DNA from: CAVSUZ01 sp963834715
GTDB taxonomy: Bacteria > Pseudomonadota > Alphaproteobacteria > Acetobacterales > Acetobacteraceae
Assembly: GCA_963834715.1 (NCBI GenBank)
Contig: CAWIDE010000003.1
Location: 248,001-312,000, forward strand
Reading direction: 5' to 3'
DNA: 64,000 nucleotides
The notes under the pieces were generated by a model, which did not search any database, was not told the DNA's origin, and saw only the letters and a program-made list of their open reading frames with translations. Both the position numbers and the translations under genes were made by a program. Of this stretch, positions 56,184-64,000 are shown piece after piece; positions within the stretch are counted from its first letter, which is position 1; each line of letters opens with the position of its first letter.

Positions 56184-58132
56184 TCCGCCGCACGCATCGC
56201 CAGCGCCAGCCCGGCCGGCAGTGTCCGCCGGAGCTTGGCGTACTCGCGCCGCAACGCCGGGCACAACCACTCGAGGCCGATCGGCTGGCCCGGCGGCGCC
56301 ATTGCGGCGGCGGACAGCACCGCGTTTCGCACACCGCCGCCGGGCAGGTCGCAGTAGGATGCCAGTGGCTCCAACACGGCATCTTCGGGTGCGCGAGCGC
56401 CAAGATGGCTCCTCCACAACGCCAGGCGTTCTTCGTAGCCGGGCAGCGGGAAATCGATGACAACGTCGAGCCGGCGCCAGAACGACGGGTCGATGCGCAT
56501 CTTCGCATTCGTGGTCAGGATGACGATGCCGTTGTGCGCTTCCAGCCTCGTCAGCAGGTAGTTGGTGAGCATGTTGGCATAACGCTCGCCGGTTTCGCCG
56601 CCCTCGGTGCGGCGGCCGAATAGCGCGTCGGCCTCGTCGAACAGCAGCACCACGTCAGCGGCCTCGGCGTGGTCGAGCAGGGCGCCGAGATTCTTCTCCG
56701 ACTCGCCGATGTATTTGTTCATTACGGCGGCGAGGTCGCAGCGGAAAAGCGGCGCGGCGAGCGCGGTGGCGACGTAGGCGGCCGCCATGGTCTTGCCGGT
56801 TCCGCTCTCGCCGGCGAAGAGAGCGCGCACGCCGCGGCTCGGACTGGCGGCGAGCGAGGGGCCGAGCCCGTCCCAGATTTTTTCGCGCTGTCTGCAACGC
56901 GCGATCAGGGTCGCAAGGTCGGCGGCCAGCGCCGGCGGCGTCACCAGCGCCTGCGCGCTGACTGAACGAGTGACCGGATGGGCGAGGCGGGCAAGCCCGG
57001 CAGGTGCAAGCGCCAGCCGCGCCTCGGCGAGATCGGCGGGCATCGCCGGCCGCGCTTCCGCACTCGCTCGCATGCGCGCCGCGCGCGCGACGGTCTCGAT
57101 CATGCCGGAGTGGAGTATGGCCGCGCCCAGGGTCAGCGGATCGATGGTGTGCTTCCCAAGCTCGGCTCGCCATCGGCGCAACCGCTCGGGGTGCGGCGGC
57201 GGCACGGAAAAAAATTCGATCAGGCGATCACCCTGCACCGCGCCGTGGCGGCCGGCGAGCACGGCGACCGGTCCGCTTGCTTCGCCGAGCAGGGCGCTCT
57301 CGCCGAGGTCCGGAGCGAGGCGCAGCACCGGCAGCCAGCCGGCGGCATGACAAGCGGTCGTGAAGGCGCGGTCATCGCGGAAAACCGCCAAAGGTGTTTC
57401 GATCGGCACCAAACCAATTCGGCGCGCGAACGCGGCCGCGACCGCCGCGCGACCCGAGCCGGGCGGGCCACGGATGACCACGCCGCCGGCTTGCCCTGTC
57501 TTGATGGCCTCGGCGGTATGCGCCGGCATCGGGATGGCTGCCTCACCGGCTGGGTCAATCATTCGGCAGCCGGGCCAGGTAGGTGGGCCGCCGCACAGCG
57601 CACTCCACAGGGGGAGCCGCACCGCAAGCACGCGCTGCGGTAGTGCATCCTCACCGAGCAGCGACAGCAGGCCGCATTCGATCATCGGCCCAGACGCAAG
57701 CGACAGTGCGTCGCCGCGCCAGTCAGGGAACAACACCTCGAGAAGATCGATCGCGAGATGAACCGAAGGACGCGCGGCGGCGAACGGCGCCTGCAATGCG
57801 CTGACCACAAGCGCAATGGCGCGGCGGCGCTCGCAAGCGACGGCGAGGCCCAACACGAAAAGCTCGGCCGGCGCCAGCCGGAGGCGCGTCGCCAGGGCGT
57901 GCAACGGGCCATCGGCGCGGTTCCAGGCGTCGGCCAGCGCCGTACGCTGATCCGGCCAGTCAAGGCGGTCGAGCCCGGCTTCGCGCGCCGCTGCGGCGCT
58001 GTCCTCCAGCAACAGCCTGAGCGGCGGCTCCGGATCATCGAGCACGCGCACGTAGTAAGCGAGACCCAGTCGCGCCATCAGGTCGAGCAGCGCCGGCGCG
58101 TCGCGACCGCGCGGCGGGCTTGCAGTCGGCAT
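56180..58132 (-). CDS. eCIS-type AAA+ ATPase
   Basis: 650 residues from ATG 58132, one base after the preceding stop; an upstream in-frame start at 58225 would overlap that gene. The N-terminal half is a degenerate winged-helix/ATPase lobe (VVIRGPPGSGRAAVAAAFAR has an imperfect P-loop). The C-terminal half is an active AAA+ module: FAGESGTGKTMAAAYVATAL (Walker A), VVLLFDEADALFGRR (Walker B), a sensor in IVILTTNAKMRIDPSFWRRL with the arginine finger. Two-lobed ATPases of this type (Afp15/PVC15) are near-universal in extracellular contractile injection system clusters and are needed for particle assembly or cargo loading. Confidence 0.85.
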   Translation of the reverse strand: MPTASPPRGRDAPALLDLMARLGLAYYVRVLDDPEPPLRLLLEDSAAAAREAGLDRLDWPDQRTALADAWNRADGPLHALATRLRLAPAELFVLGLAVACERRRAIALVVSALQAPFAAARPSVHLAIDLLEVLFPDWRGDALSLASGPMIECGLLSLLGEDALPQRVLAVRLPLWSALCGGPPTWPGCRMIDPAGEAAIPMPAHTAEAIKTGQAGGVVIRGPPGSGRAAVAAAFARRIGLVPIETPLAVFRDDRAFTTACHAAGWLPVLRLAPDLGESALLGEASGPVAVLAGRHGAVQGDRLIEFFSVPPPHPERLRRWRAELGKHTIDPLTLGAAILHSGMIETVARAARMRASAEARPAMPADLAEARLALAPAGLARLAHPVTRSVSAQALVTPPALAADLATLIARCRQREKIWDGLGPSLAASPSRGVRALFAGESGTGKTMAAAYVATALAAPLFRCDLAAVMNKYIGESEKNLGALLDHAEAADVVLLFDEADALFGRRTEGGETGERYANMLTNYLLTRLEAHNGIVILTTNAKMRIDPSFWRRLDVVIDFPLPGYEERLALWRSHLGARAPEDAVLEPLASYCDLPGGGVRNAVLSAAAMAPPGQPIGLEWLCPALRREYAKLRRTLPAGLALAMRAAE

Positions 58133-58133
58133 C

Positions 58134-59585
58134 TCAGCCGCTCTGCGAGAAAACCGTGGGAAGCTGGTCATAGTGGAACGCCACCACGCGCCCCAGCCAC
58201 GGCACCCAGCCCGGATCGAGATCAAGGCCGGACAGGCGGAGCACGATGTCGGTCTCCGTTACGTGCAAATCGAGGTCGAGATGTGTCTCGGTCGCGTGCA
58301 ACACCGCCAACTGCGCGAGCGGCAGCGGCCACGAGCCATCCGGCTGATAGAGTGTCTGTATGTCGTTCATTATTTCGGTGAGCAGACCGGGTGGGACGTG
58401 GGTATCGAGGTCCTGCGCGGCGAGGAATTCTGCCAGTGGCTCGTCCTCGGGCATGCCGAAGACCGTTCCAAGGTCGTGCAGCAGCCGCCAGCTGGTCGGC
58501 GCTTCTGGGCCGATACGGTCCAGCAGCACCTCGAGGTGCAGCCGGCGCAGCGCGTTGATCAGGAACAGCACGCCGCCCCAGGCGGTGCGGATTACTTCTC
58601 CGTGCGGAGCGGACGAGGACGGGTTGTCCGTTGCGGAAGGCGGCTCCGCGTCGGGATGTAAAGCGGGATCGGCGCGCGCGGCCGTCGCGTCGGGATGCAG
58701 AGCGGGATCGGCGCGCGCGGCTGTCGCGTCGCGAGCTCGGTCAGCCGCTTTCGTGCTTAGGCTTGCGTCTGCGGTTAAATCCGGTGAAGGTCGTAACTCA
58801 ATCGCATTCTCTCTCTGCGCCACAGCCCCTATCGGTTCGTGCGAAATACCTGTTAGCAAAGCTTGCCAGGCCACACGGTCGCCGGAACGTAACACGGGCG
58901 GCGACCAACGGAGCAGTGACAGCACGGCTGCCGCGCGTACCGGCTCGGAATGTTGCCGCAATGGCCGCAGCGCGTCCGACCACATCGCCTGCGTCCGTGC
59001 GAGGAGCGGCGAGAGCGACGAAGGCATCGCACCGATCGGTTGACTCTGCGACGGGTCCGGCCACGCCGGCACGGAAAAGCCCATCGCGAAGGCGAGCGCT
59101 GACAGAAGCTGCGCCGCCGCTGCTTCCGGCATTGTGCGCCAGACGGATGCCAGGAGCTTTTGCTCGGCCAGCGCGGCGACAGCCGCTCCGGCCTCAAGCG
59201 CGTGTGCGGTGAGCAGGGCGGCAACTGCCTCACCTGCGGTTCCGGCGCGCAGCACGCCGAGCGTACGCCAATGCCAACCGGTCAGGCCCCCGCCGGACAG
59301 CGCCTCGCGCGCGCAGGCCACCGCGAGGGCGGGAAAATCGGGGAAGGTGAGAAACTCCTGGCAGGCCTCCTCGGCGATCTTCGCCAGCGCGGTCCCCATC
59401 GCATGGCCGATCTGCGACGGCGCGGCGCGCAACCGCACGCGGCGGATGAAGACGAAGCGGCGCAAGCGCGGCGTCGCCACCCCGGCAAGCTGACGGCGCA
59501 GGACCGTTTCCCCCACGCCGCGCAAGCGTAACTTGCGCACCGACACTGCGTCCTCGGCGAGCGCTAGGCTCACGAGGGCAGCCAT
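58134..59585 (-). CDS. Unrecognised eCIS-operon protein
   Basis: 483 residues; ATG 59585 overlaps the end of the upstream gene by 16 bases. It is Ala/Leu-rich and helical (FPDFPALAVACAREALSGGG; LLTAHALEAGAAVAALAEQK). A low-complexity linker contains a 13-residue duplication (ATAARADPALHPD twice, about 58640-58725) that separates it from a C-terminal domain with WGGVLFLINALRRLHLEVLL, LDTHVPPGLLTEIMNDIQTL and LHVTETDIVLRLSGLDLDPG. No named family; the position just before the AAA+ gene suggests an assembly partner. Confidence 0.65.
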   Translation of the reverse strand: MAALVSLALAEDAVSVRKLRLRGVGETVLRRQLAGVATPRLRRFVFIRRVRLRAAPSQIGHAMGTALAKIAEEACQEFLTFPDFPALAVACAREALSGGGLTGWHWRTLGVLRAGTAGEAVAALLTAHALEAGAAVAALAEQKLLASVWRTMPEAAAAQLLSALAFAMGFSVPAWPDPSQSQPIGAMPSSLSPLLARTQAMWSDALRPLRQHSEPVRAAAVLSLLRWSPPVLRSGDRVAWQALLTGISHEPIGAVAQRENAIELRPSPDLTADASLSTKAADRARDATAARADPALHPDATAARADPALHPDAEPPSATDNPSSSAPHGEVIRTAWGGVLFLINALRRLHLEVLLDRIGPEAPTSWRLLHDLGTVFGMPEDEPLAEFLAAQDLDTHVPPGLLTEIMNDIQTLYQPDGSWPLPLAQLAVLHATETHLDLDLHVTETDIVLRLSGLDLDPGWVPWLGRVVAFHYDQLPTVFSQSG

Positions 59586-61002
59586 TCGCTGCGGCCGGTC
59601 GGCGACGCCACGCTCCAGCCGCTGGTCGGAGCGGTCTGAGCATAGCTGGTGACGACGGTCGCGGTGGTGCCGAGCGTATCGTGGTCCTGCACGCGGATGG
59701 TGCCGACGATGCTTTGCTTGTCGTCGAGCAGGTTCAGCACGGTCCCAATCGGCGGCGGACGGTTCAGCACCACGCGGATCGGAATGCCGGGCCGCGGGAT
59801 GCCGCCGGTGGTGGCGACGGTGCCGGTGACGGCCTCATTCGGATCGCCGTAGGCCGCCGCCATCACCGCGGCGGCAACGAGGTTGCCGAGCGCGGTCTGC
59901 GACGCGGAGCTCGAAGCATCATGCAACTGTCCCGTCATCCAGTTCACCAGCGCCGCCAGCCGGCGCAGCGTGGCTGTGCCGGCATCGCCCAATCCCGCCG
60001 GCAGCGGCCACTGCGCGAAGTTGAGCAGCGGCAAATTCTTCGCCGCGGCGAGCGACGCCCAGGCGAAACGCGCCGAGGGCGGCAGCGCGGTCAGCGCCTC
60101 GAAAAGGCAGCCGGTGGCGCTCTCGAGGTTCGCGCGCAAGGCTTCCGTGTTGGTGCGCAGCAGGCTCGCCGGGAGGCCAACGATGTCGGGCAGCGCCAGG
60201 ATGGCGAAGGCGGATTGTTGCGTAGCCGCGAGCGAGGCGCTGATGGGAATCGTGCTCTGGAAGATTGGGTCGAAGGCGCTGCGTGTGGTCTGCGCGAGTG
60301 CGGCGAGATCGGTGGCGGCGGCGCTGGAGCCGAAGTTGGTGGGTGCCACCCAGTTCGCGCCGCGCGCAGCGTGCCGAGCCGTTGCAGTCCCGCCTGGTCC
60401 GGCAATCCCGTCCATCCGCCCAGCAGCGGCCGCCAGTCGGCGAGCGGGACCTCGAGCAGGAGATCGAGGAAGGGCTGCAGGGAGACCGGCGGGCCAGGAT
60501 GATCGGCCGGACAGCCGGGTACCAGATCGGCGGGCGTATCGGCGGTGAGCGCCAGGGTGGGTGGCAGCGCACGCGGCAGGATGGTCTGGAGTTCACGCGT
60601 GAAGAACAGACCGCTGGCAGCGACGATCGCCTGGTTGCGCGCGGCGGTGGCGGCGGCGACGCGGGCCGTTTCCTCGATCACCAGCCGCTGCGCGGCGGCG
60701 TAGTCGCCGGCCGACTGCGCCGCGGCCGCCTGCGCGTTGCGCAGGGCATCGCGGGCGTTGCCCAGCGTCGTTGTCACCTGCGCGGTGCGGGTTTGCAGCG
60801 AATCGATGCGGTCGCGGAACCTGAAATAGGCAGACTCGACCAGGATGGCGTTGTTCTCCACTTGCGTCATGTCGCCCAGCAAGGCGCGCGTCGATTCGAC
60901 GATGGCAGCGTAGTTCGCGGTCTCGTCATCGATCCCTGGTCCGCTCGGTGTCGGAGTGGGCGTCGGCAACGGCTGCGCAACCAGGTTCAGGTTGTTCTGC
61001 AT
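59570..61002 (-). pseudogene. Unrecognised eCIS-operon protein, frameshifted
   Basis: About 477 residues from ATG 61002, written across two frames. The first part has a Pro/Thr leader (PLPTPTPTPSGPG), then a long coiled coil (RDRIDSLQTRTAQVTTTLGN, ARDALRNAQAAAAQSAGDYA). The frame changes between about 60415 and 60350 (QRLGTLRAA to GANWVAPTNFGSSAAA), and the second part runs helical then beta (IPIRVVLNRPPPIGTVLNLL, DDKQSIVGTIRVQDHDTL) to 59570. The last part resembles an immunoglobulin-like or carrier domain. One indel is enough to explain the break. Confidence 0.6.
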
Positions 61003-63382
61003 CAGTTGCCGGCGCCGTGAGCCCCGTATTGGCGATCTGCTTCAAGGTCGCGCCGCTGGTGATGTGCGCGGCTGAGCCGTACTGCACCGGCTGATAGGTG
61101 AACGGTGCCGCCTGCTGCAGCGTGCTTGCCTCGGTGGCGACGATCTGGGCGATGTCGGTGCTGCTGCCCAACCGGGTGGCGATGCTGCTAATCGGCGGCG
61201 TCGAACCGCCCTCGATCGAAATGGGCCGTCTCACGACCGCGGTTGACGCGCTGCCTGTGCCGATCGTGATAGCCGTGAAGCTAGCGGTGGCCGGGCGCGC
61301 CGCCACCGTGGTGCGCGCGCCGACCGCCGGCGCCGGCGCTGGCGTCTGGCTCGGCGTGCTAGGTTGCCCGGGTTGCAGGTCGAAGAATGGGATGATGCGG
61401 GTGAAGCTCAGCCCGCTGCCGTCGGAGGGTACGCCACCGGCGAGCGCGGAGACGTAGGTGGACATCATATCGAGGTGCTGGCGCTGCAGGGCGAGCATGC
61501 GGCTGTGCGCATCTAGCAGGTGTTCGTAGGCGGTCGTTACCCGCACGAACACGGCGTAGAAAAGCTGCAGCGCCGCCAGTAGCAGCAGCGCGCCGGGCTG
61601 GCTATCGGCGGTGGTGGGTACCGCGAGCAGCGCGTCGATCGCCGTCCGCCGCGTGGCCGCATCGGCGTTGGCGTCGAAGATTCCGGCGTCGATCAGCGGC
61701 TGCAGCAGAACGGAGTTGGGCGCTGCGGCCAGGATCGCCTGCGTCCAGAAGACAAAAGCGGAGTTCAGCGGCAGCGACGGCAAGAGCGGTGCCAGCAGCA
61801 CGTCCGATTCGAGCGGAGCGTGTGGATTAATGGTGGGGTCGGCTTCGAGCGGCTCGGCGTCCGCGATTTGGTAGCCGAGCGTGGCGAGCTGCTGCGCGGC
61901 TGCCGCGTCGGTCGGCGCCGCCGGAACCGCGACCGGCGGCGGTGGGTTCAATCCGGCAGTGGTCAGCGTGGCGATGCGGGCGTTGATCCACGCGATCAGC
62001 GCGGCAAGCGCGCCGGCCGGATTGGCGGAGGCGGCCGCTGCGTCGGCGGCGCCGATCAGATCGTCGGCGGTGATCGCACCTTGCGGCGCCCTGGTGAGCA
62101 GATAAGTCAGGTCCTGCGCCGCCATTTCCGGCGCCATCAGGAAGCCAAGCGCTGCCGCCTGCGTCGTGCTGGTGGGATTGGCGATGCCGCCGTACAGCGC
62201 CACCCACGCCTGCCGCCATGCCACCTGCGCGGCGCGCGCGCGGGCATAGGCGAGATGCAGGTCGGCGGCCAGCACCGGATCACCGTGCGGAATGTCGATC
62301 AGATCACGGCTCCAGGCACCGTCTGGCACTGCCAGCGACAACGTAACTGCCGGCGCGTTGTTGGCGGCGAGATCAAGCGACGGGCGGTCGAGCGCCTCGT
62401 ACAAGAGATGCGCGGCCTGACTCGCGCGAATGAACTGAAGATAGACTGCGAGGCCCGCCGGGAAGAACGGACAGCTCGCAGTGGTAGCGGCCGGCGCCAG
62501 CAGCATCGGCACCGGCAGTTCGCCTGCGGGGGGCAGGAAGCGGAAGCGCGACTGCAGCGCGACTTGCCACGCAGCGTGGGTGGCATCGGCGCCGGGTTCG
62601 GCCAGCGCCATGGCGATCGCCTCTCGCACCTGCGCCAGCAACATGCCGTTGAGGCCGTAGGTCTGTGCCGGGAGCCGGCCGGCGGCCTGGCTGAGCATCA
62701 CGGCCTGGCCTTTGCGCGCCCACACCAGCGCGAGCGGCACCCCGTTGCCGATGGCCGTCCGCAATGTCGACCATGTCAGATTGCCGATCGCCGTGTTGAT
62801 GGCGAGCGCGATACCGGCGGGTCCAAGCGTGGGAGGCGGCAGTGAACCGATCAGCGCCGATAGCCACAGCTCGACGAAGCTGTCCTGGCGGATGTCGAGC
62901 AGCGGGTCCGGATTGGCGCGCAGCGCTGGGTCGGGCGGCGGGCCGTCGATGCCGTCATATTCGACGGTGCGCGCGATCAGCAGATAGGCGCCGTCCGCGA
63001 CCGCGCTGCCAGCGCCGACCGCCGCGACGAGGTCGCTCCATTGGATCGTGATGGGGGCGGTCACCCGCACCACGCGGCCGTCGCTGCCGATCCCCGAGCC
63101 GGTGCCGACGGTGAACCCGGTCAGGCCGGTCACGCCATCAGGGCTGTCGAAGCGGGCGGCGGACTGGCCGACGGCGGGGATCACCGACACACCGAGTCCC
63201 GTCAGCACGCCAATCGTCGCTGGCGCGAGGCTGAGGAGCCGTGCCGCAATGTATCGGCCCTGAAGGGCGAAATCGGCCGCGGTCAGCGCCCTGCTCACGA
63301 AGTAGTTGACCCGCTCCGCGGGCACCGCGGTCGCGGTGACCAGCGCCGGCGCGGGGGTCGCGAGATGGATCAGGCTGCCCAT
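60926..63382 (-). CDS. Large eCIS-operon protein
   Basis: 818 residues from ATG 63382 (the longer frame to 63706 reads through the Pro/Thr-repeat gene and is not used). The N-terminus MGSLIHLATPAPALVTATAV, RVNYFVSRALTAADFALQGR followed by GVLTGLGVSVIPAV...GSDGRVVRV resembles the pattern NYFxGxxLxAxDF...GVxxGLxV found at the start of proteins near eCIS baseplate genes (my recollection). The middle is helical and Ala-rich; near the end VGARTTVAARPATASFTAIT leads to a beta-rich tail. The ORF overlaps the next gene by 77 bases. A TGA directly overlaps the next ATG (TGATG) in another frame, so a one-base indel may hide the natural stop at 61002. Confidence 0.65.
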   Translation of the reverse strand: MGSLIHLATPAPALVTATAVPAERVNYFVSRALTAADFALQGRYIAARLLSLAPATIGVLTGLGVSVIPAVGQSAARFDSPDGVTGLTGFTVGTGSGIGSDGRVVRVTAPITIQWSDLVAAVGAGSAVADGAYLLIARTVEYDGIDGPPPDPALRANPDPLLDIRQDSFVELWLSALIGSLPPPTLGPAGIALAINTAIGNLTWSTLRTAIGNGVPLALVWARKGQAVMLSQAAGRLPAQTYGLNGMLLAQVREAIAMALAEPGADATHAAWQVALQSRFRFLPPAGELPVPMLLAPAATTASCPFFPAGLAVYLQFIRASQAAHLLYEALDRPSLDLAANNAPAVTLSLAVPDGAWSRDLIDIPHGDPVLAADLHLAYARARAAQVAWRQAWVALYGGIANPTSTTQAAALGFLMAPEMAAQDLTYLLTRAPQGAITADDLIGAADAAAASANPAGALAALIAWINARIATLTTAGLNPPPPVAVPAAPTDAAAAQQLATLGYQIADAEPLEADPTINPHAPLESDVLLAPLLPSLPLNSAFVFWTQAILAAAPNSVLLQPLIDAGIFDANADAATRRTAIDALLAVPTTADSQPGALLLLAALQLFYAVFVRVTTAYEHLLDAHSRMLALQRQHLDMMSTYVSALAGGVPSDGSGLSFTRIIPFFDLQPGQPSTPSQTPAPAPAVGARTTVAARPATASFTAITIGTGSASTAVVRRPISIEGGSTPPISSIATRLGSSTDIAQIVATEASTLQQAAPFTYQPVQYGSAAHITSGATLKQIANTGLTAPATDAEQPEPGCAAVADAHSDTERTRDR

Positions 63383-63392
63383 CCGTTTGCCC

Positions 63393-64000
63393 TCATGACG
63401 GCAGCGAGCGTGGCGGGAGCGTGAGCGTGATTGGCGGATGCGTGAAGGTCGGGGTGGGGGTGGGAGTCGGGGTTGGGGTCGGCGTGGGGACGGGGGTCGA
63501 AGTGGGCGTTGGGGTTGGCGTCGGAGGGGGAGTCGCGGTCGGTGTCGGGGTTGGCGTGGAGGTGGGCCTTGCCGTGGGCGTCGGTGTCGGGGTGGGCGAC
63601 GGGGTCGGCGTGGGGGCAAGGGTCGAAGTGGGCGTTGGCGCTGGAGTGGGCGTGGGCCTCGGAGCCGGCGTGGCGGTCGGTGGAGGTGGCGGCGCCGGCA
63701 CCGCAAAGCCGGCGGCTAACAGGGCGGCCTTGGCGCCGCCGATGCCGCCATCGGTCGGCTGCATCATCCAGGGAAGATCGGACGGCGCCAGCGCCCAGAT
63801 CTGCGCCCACACCGCCGGTTGCGTGGGCGGCGCCGGCTGCCGCCCGGGCAGGCGCAGCACCAGCGGATCGATGCGCGGCAAGGCGACGCTCGGATACGGC
63901 TGGAACGCCGGGGTCGGTGGCGTCATGACCGTCCCGGTCAGGGCCGGTGCCAGTCGCGCGTAGTCCGCCGGCTGCAGCGGCACCAGCACCAGCACTTGCG
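63393..64000 (-). CDS. Pro/Thr-repeat protein at the window edge
   Basis: The frame is open to the right edge, so the start is outside or at GTG 63995; 200 residues are visible. An N-terminal folded part (VPLQPADYARLAPALTGTVM; RIDPLVLRLPGRQPAPPTQP; LAPSDLPWMMQPTDGGIGGA) leads to a stretch of about 85 residues of nearly pure Pro-Thr alternation (TPTPTPT with scattered Ala, Ser, Val, Leu, Arg), ending ITLTLPPRSLPS. Such extended linkers are found between particle-bound and free domains. It ends 10 bases before the next gene. Confidence 0.6.
   Translation of the reverse strand, partial: QVLVLVPLQPADYARLAPALTGTVMTPPTPAFQPYPSVALPRIDPLVLRLPGRQPAPPTQPAVWAQIWALAPSDLPWMMQPTDGGIGGAKAALLAAGFAVPAPPPPPTATPAPRPTPTPAPTPTSTLAPTPTPSPTPTPTPTARPTSTPTPTPTATPPPTPTPTPTSTPVPTPTPTPTPTPTPTFTHPPITLTLPPRSLPS
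63440..63680 (-). repeat. Pro/Thr-encoding microsatellite-like tract
   Basis: About 240 bases with a six-base periodicity (consensus GGGGTN/GGCGTN on plus, CCNACC/CCNACG on minus) and almost no A on the plus strand. It encodes the Pro-Thr linker. The same dipeptide motif, much shorter, appears at 60940-60970 at the start of another gene in the operon. Confidence 0.8.

Noticed and set aside
56183..56417. N-terminal extension of the DUF4157 protein to 56417
   Set aside because: It lies inside the AAA+ coding region; ATG 56183 overlaps the ATPase stop as ATGA, a typical coupled start.
63440..63680. Possible CRISPR or origin repeats
   Set aside because: Six-base periodicity explained by a Pro-Thr coding tract in a frame continuous with a folded domain.
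63382..63706. N-terminal extension of the 818-aa eCIS protein
   Set aside because: Arg/Pro-only sequence produced by reading the Pro/Thr-repeat gene in another frame; MGSLIHL is the natural start.

Overview
This 64 kb window is GC-rich and alphaproteobacterial in character. The family-level gene content (a zwf/HAD/tal/pgi operon, a DoxX-NDH-2 fusion, an MGH1/GH63-like hydrolase, a TIGR03118 protein) suggests Acetobacteraceae, but this is inference; no rRNA or complete tRNA is present to confirm it. Two things dominate: dense insertion sequences and an unusually large number of broken genes (single-base frameshifts, in-frame stops, truncations). Either the region is decaying, or the assembly carries indel errors; the IS insertion with a target duplication, the large deletions and the nonsense codons favour real decay for at least part of it.

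Layout. 0-10 kb: tail of an anti-sigma factor, a TIGR03118 protein, an IS1634-type transposase with a late amber codon, a collapsed IS110/IS1111 element with its conserved non-coding right end, and a minus-strand operon of Nfu/NifU, a gutted radical-SAM gene and an ATP-grasp enzyme. Then come the 3' end of a group II intron (reverse-transcriptase tail plus domains V/VI), a chloride-channel tail, small ORFs and a CBS-pair protein. 10-17 kb: a minus-strand zwf-HAD-tal-pgi operon (oxidative pentose phosphate pathway and glucose-6-phosphate isomerisation). In it tal is frameshifted and pgi is split by a complete IS66 element (10886-13564) with a perfect 8-bp target duplication. 17-31 kb: remnants of a tyrosine integrase, IS1380, a gluconolactonase, a cyclase and a resolvase; intact mtgA and a lytic transglycosylase; an ORF-poor stretch with three minus-strand terminator hairpins and a pair of DnaA-box repeats; an intact IS3 element with a T6 frameshift site; and IS630 remnants. 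31-41 kb: a broken Gln-rich lipoprotein, ISL3 and IS110 remnants, a DoxD-like membrane protein, a GH63-like hydrolase, a secreted protein with 60-bp tandem repeats, and a frameshifted DoxX-NDH-2 fusion. 41-45.6 kb: a CHC2-zinc-finger primase with a P-loop domain next to the 3' half of a tRNA-Gly(GCC), i.e. an attachment site of an integrated phage- or satellite-like element, followed by a shrunken IS481 copy.

46.5-64 kb is the most interesting part. A LuxR-type response regulator is followed by a plus-strand operon of three unrecognised proteins and a GT60-type GlcNAc transferase. Beyond an intact IS1634 lies a converging minus-strand operon that runs off the right edge: a Pro/Thr-repeat protein, an 818-aa protein, a frameshifted protein, a 483-aa protein, a Walker A/B AAA+ ATPase and a 1154-aa protein with a DUF4157 HExxH module. 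The AAA+ and DUF4157 pair, with large uncharacterised neighbours, is the signature of the accessory/effector end of an extracellular contractile injection system (eCIS). Sheath, tube and baseplate genes are not in the window and would be expected to the right. The DUF4157 protein is the candidate effector, with a long amphipathic helical middle and an unrecognised C-terminal domain.
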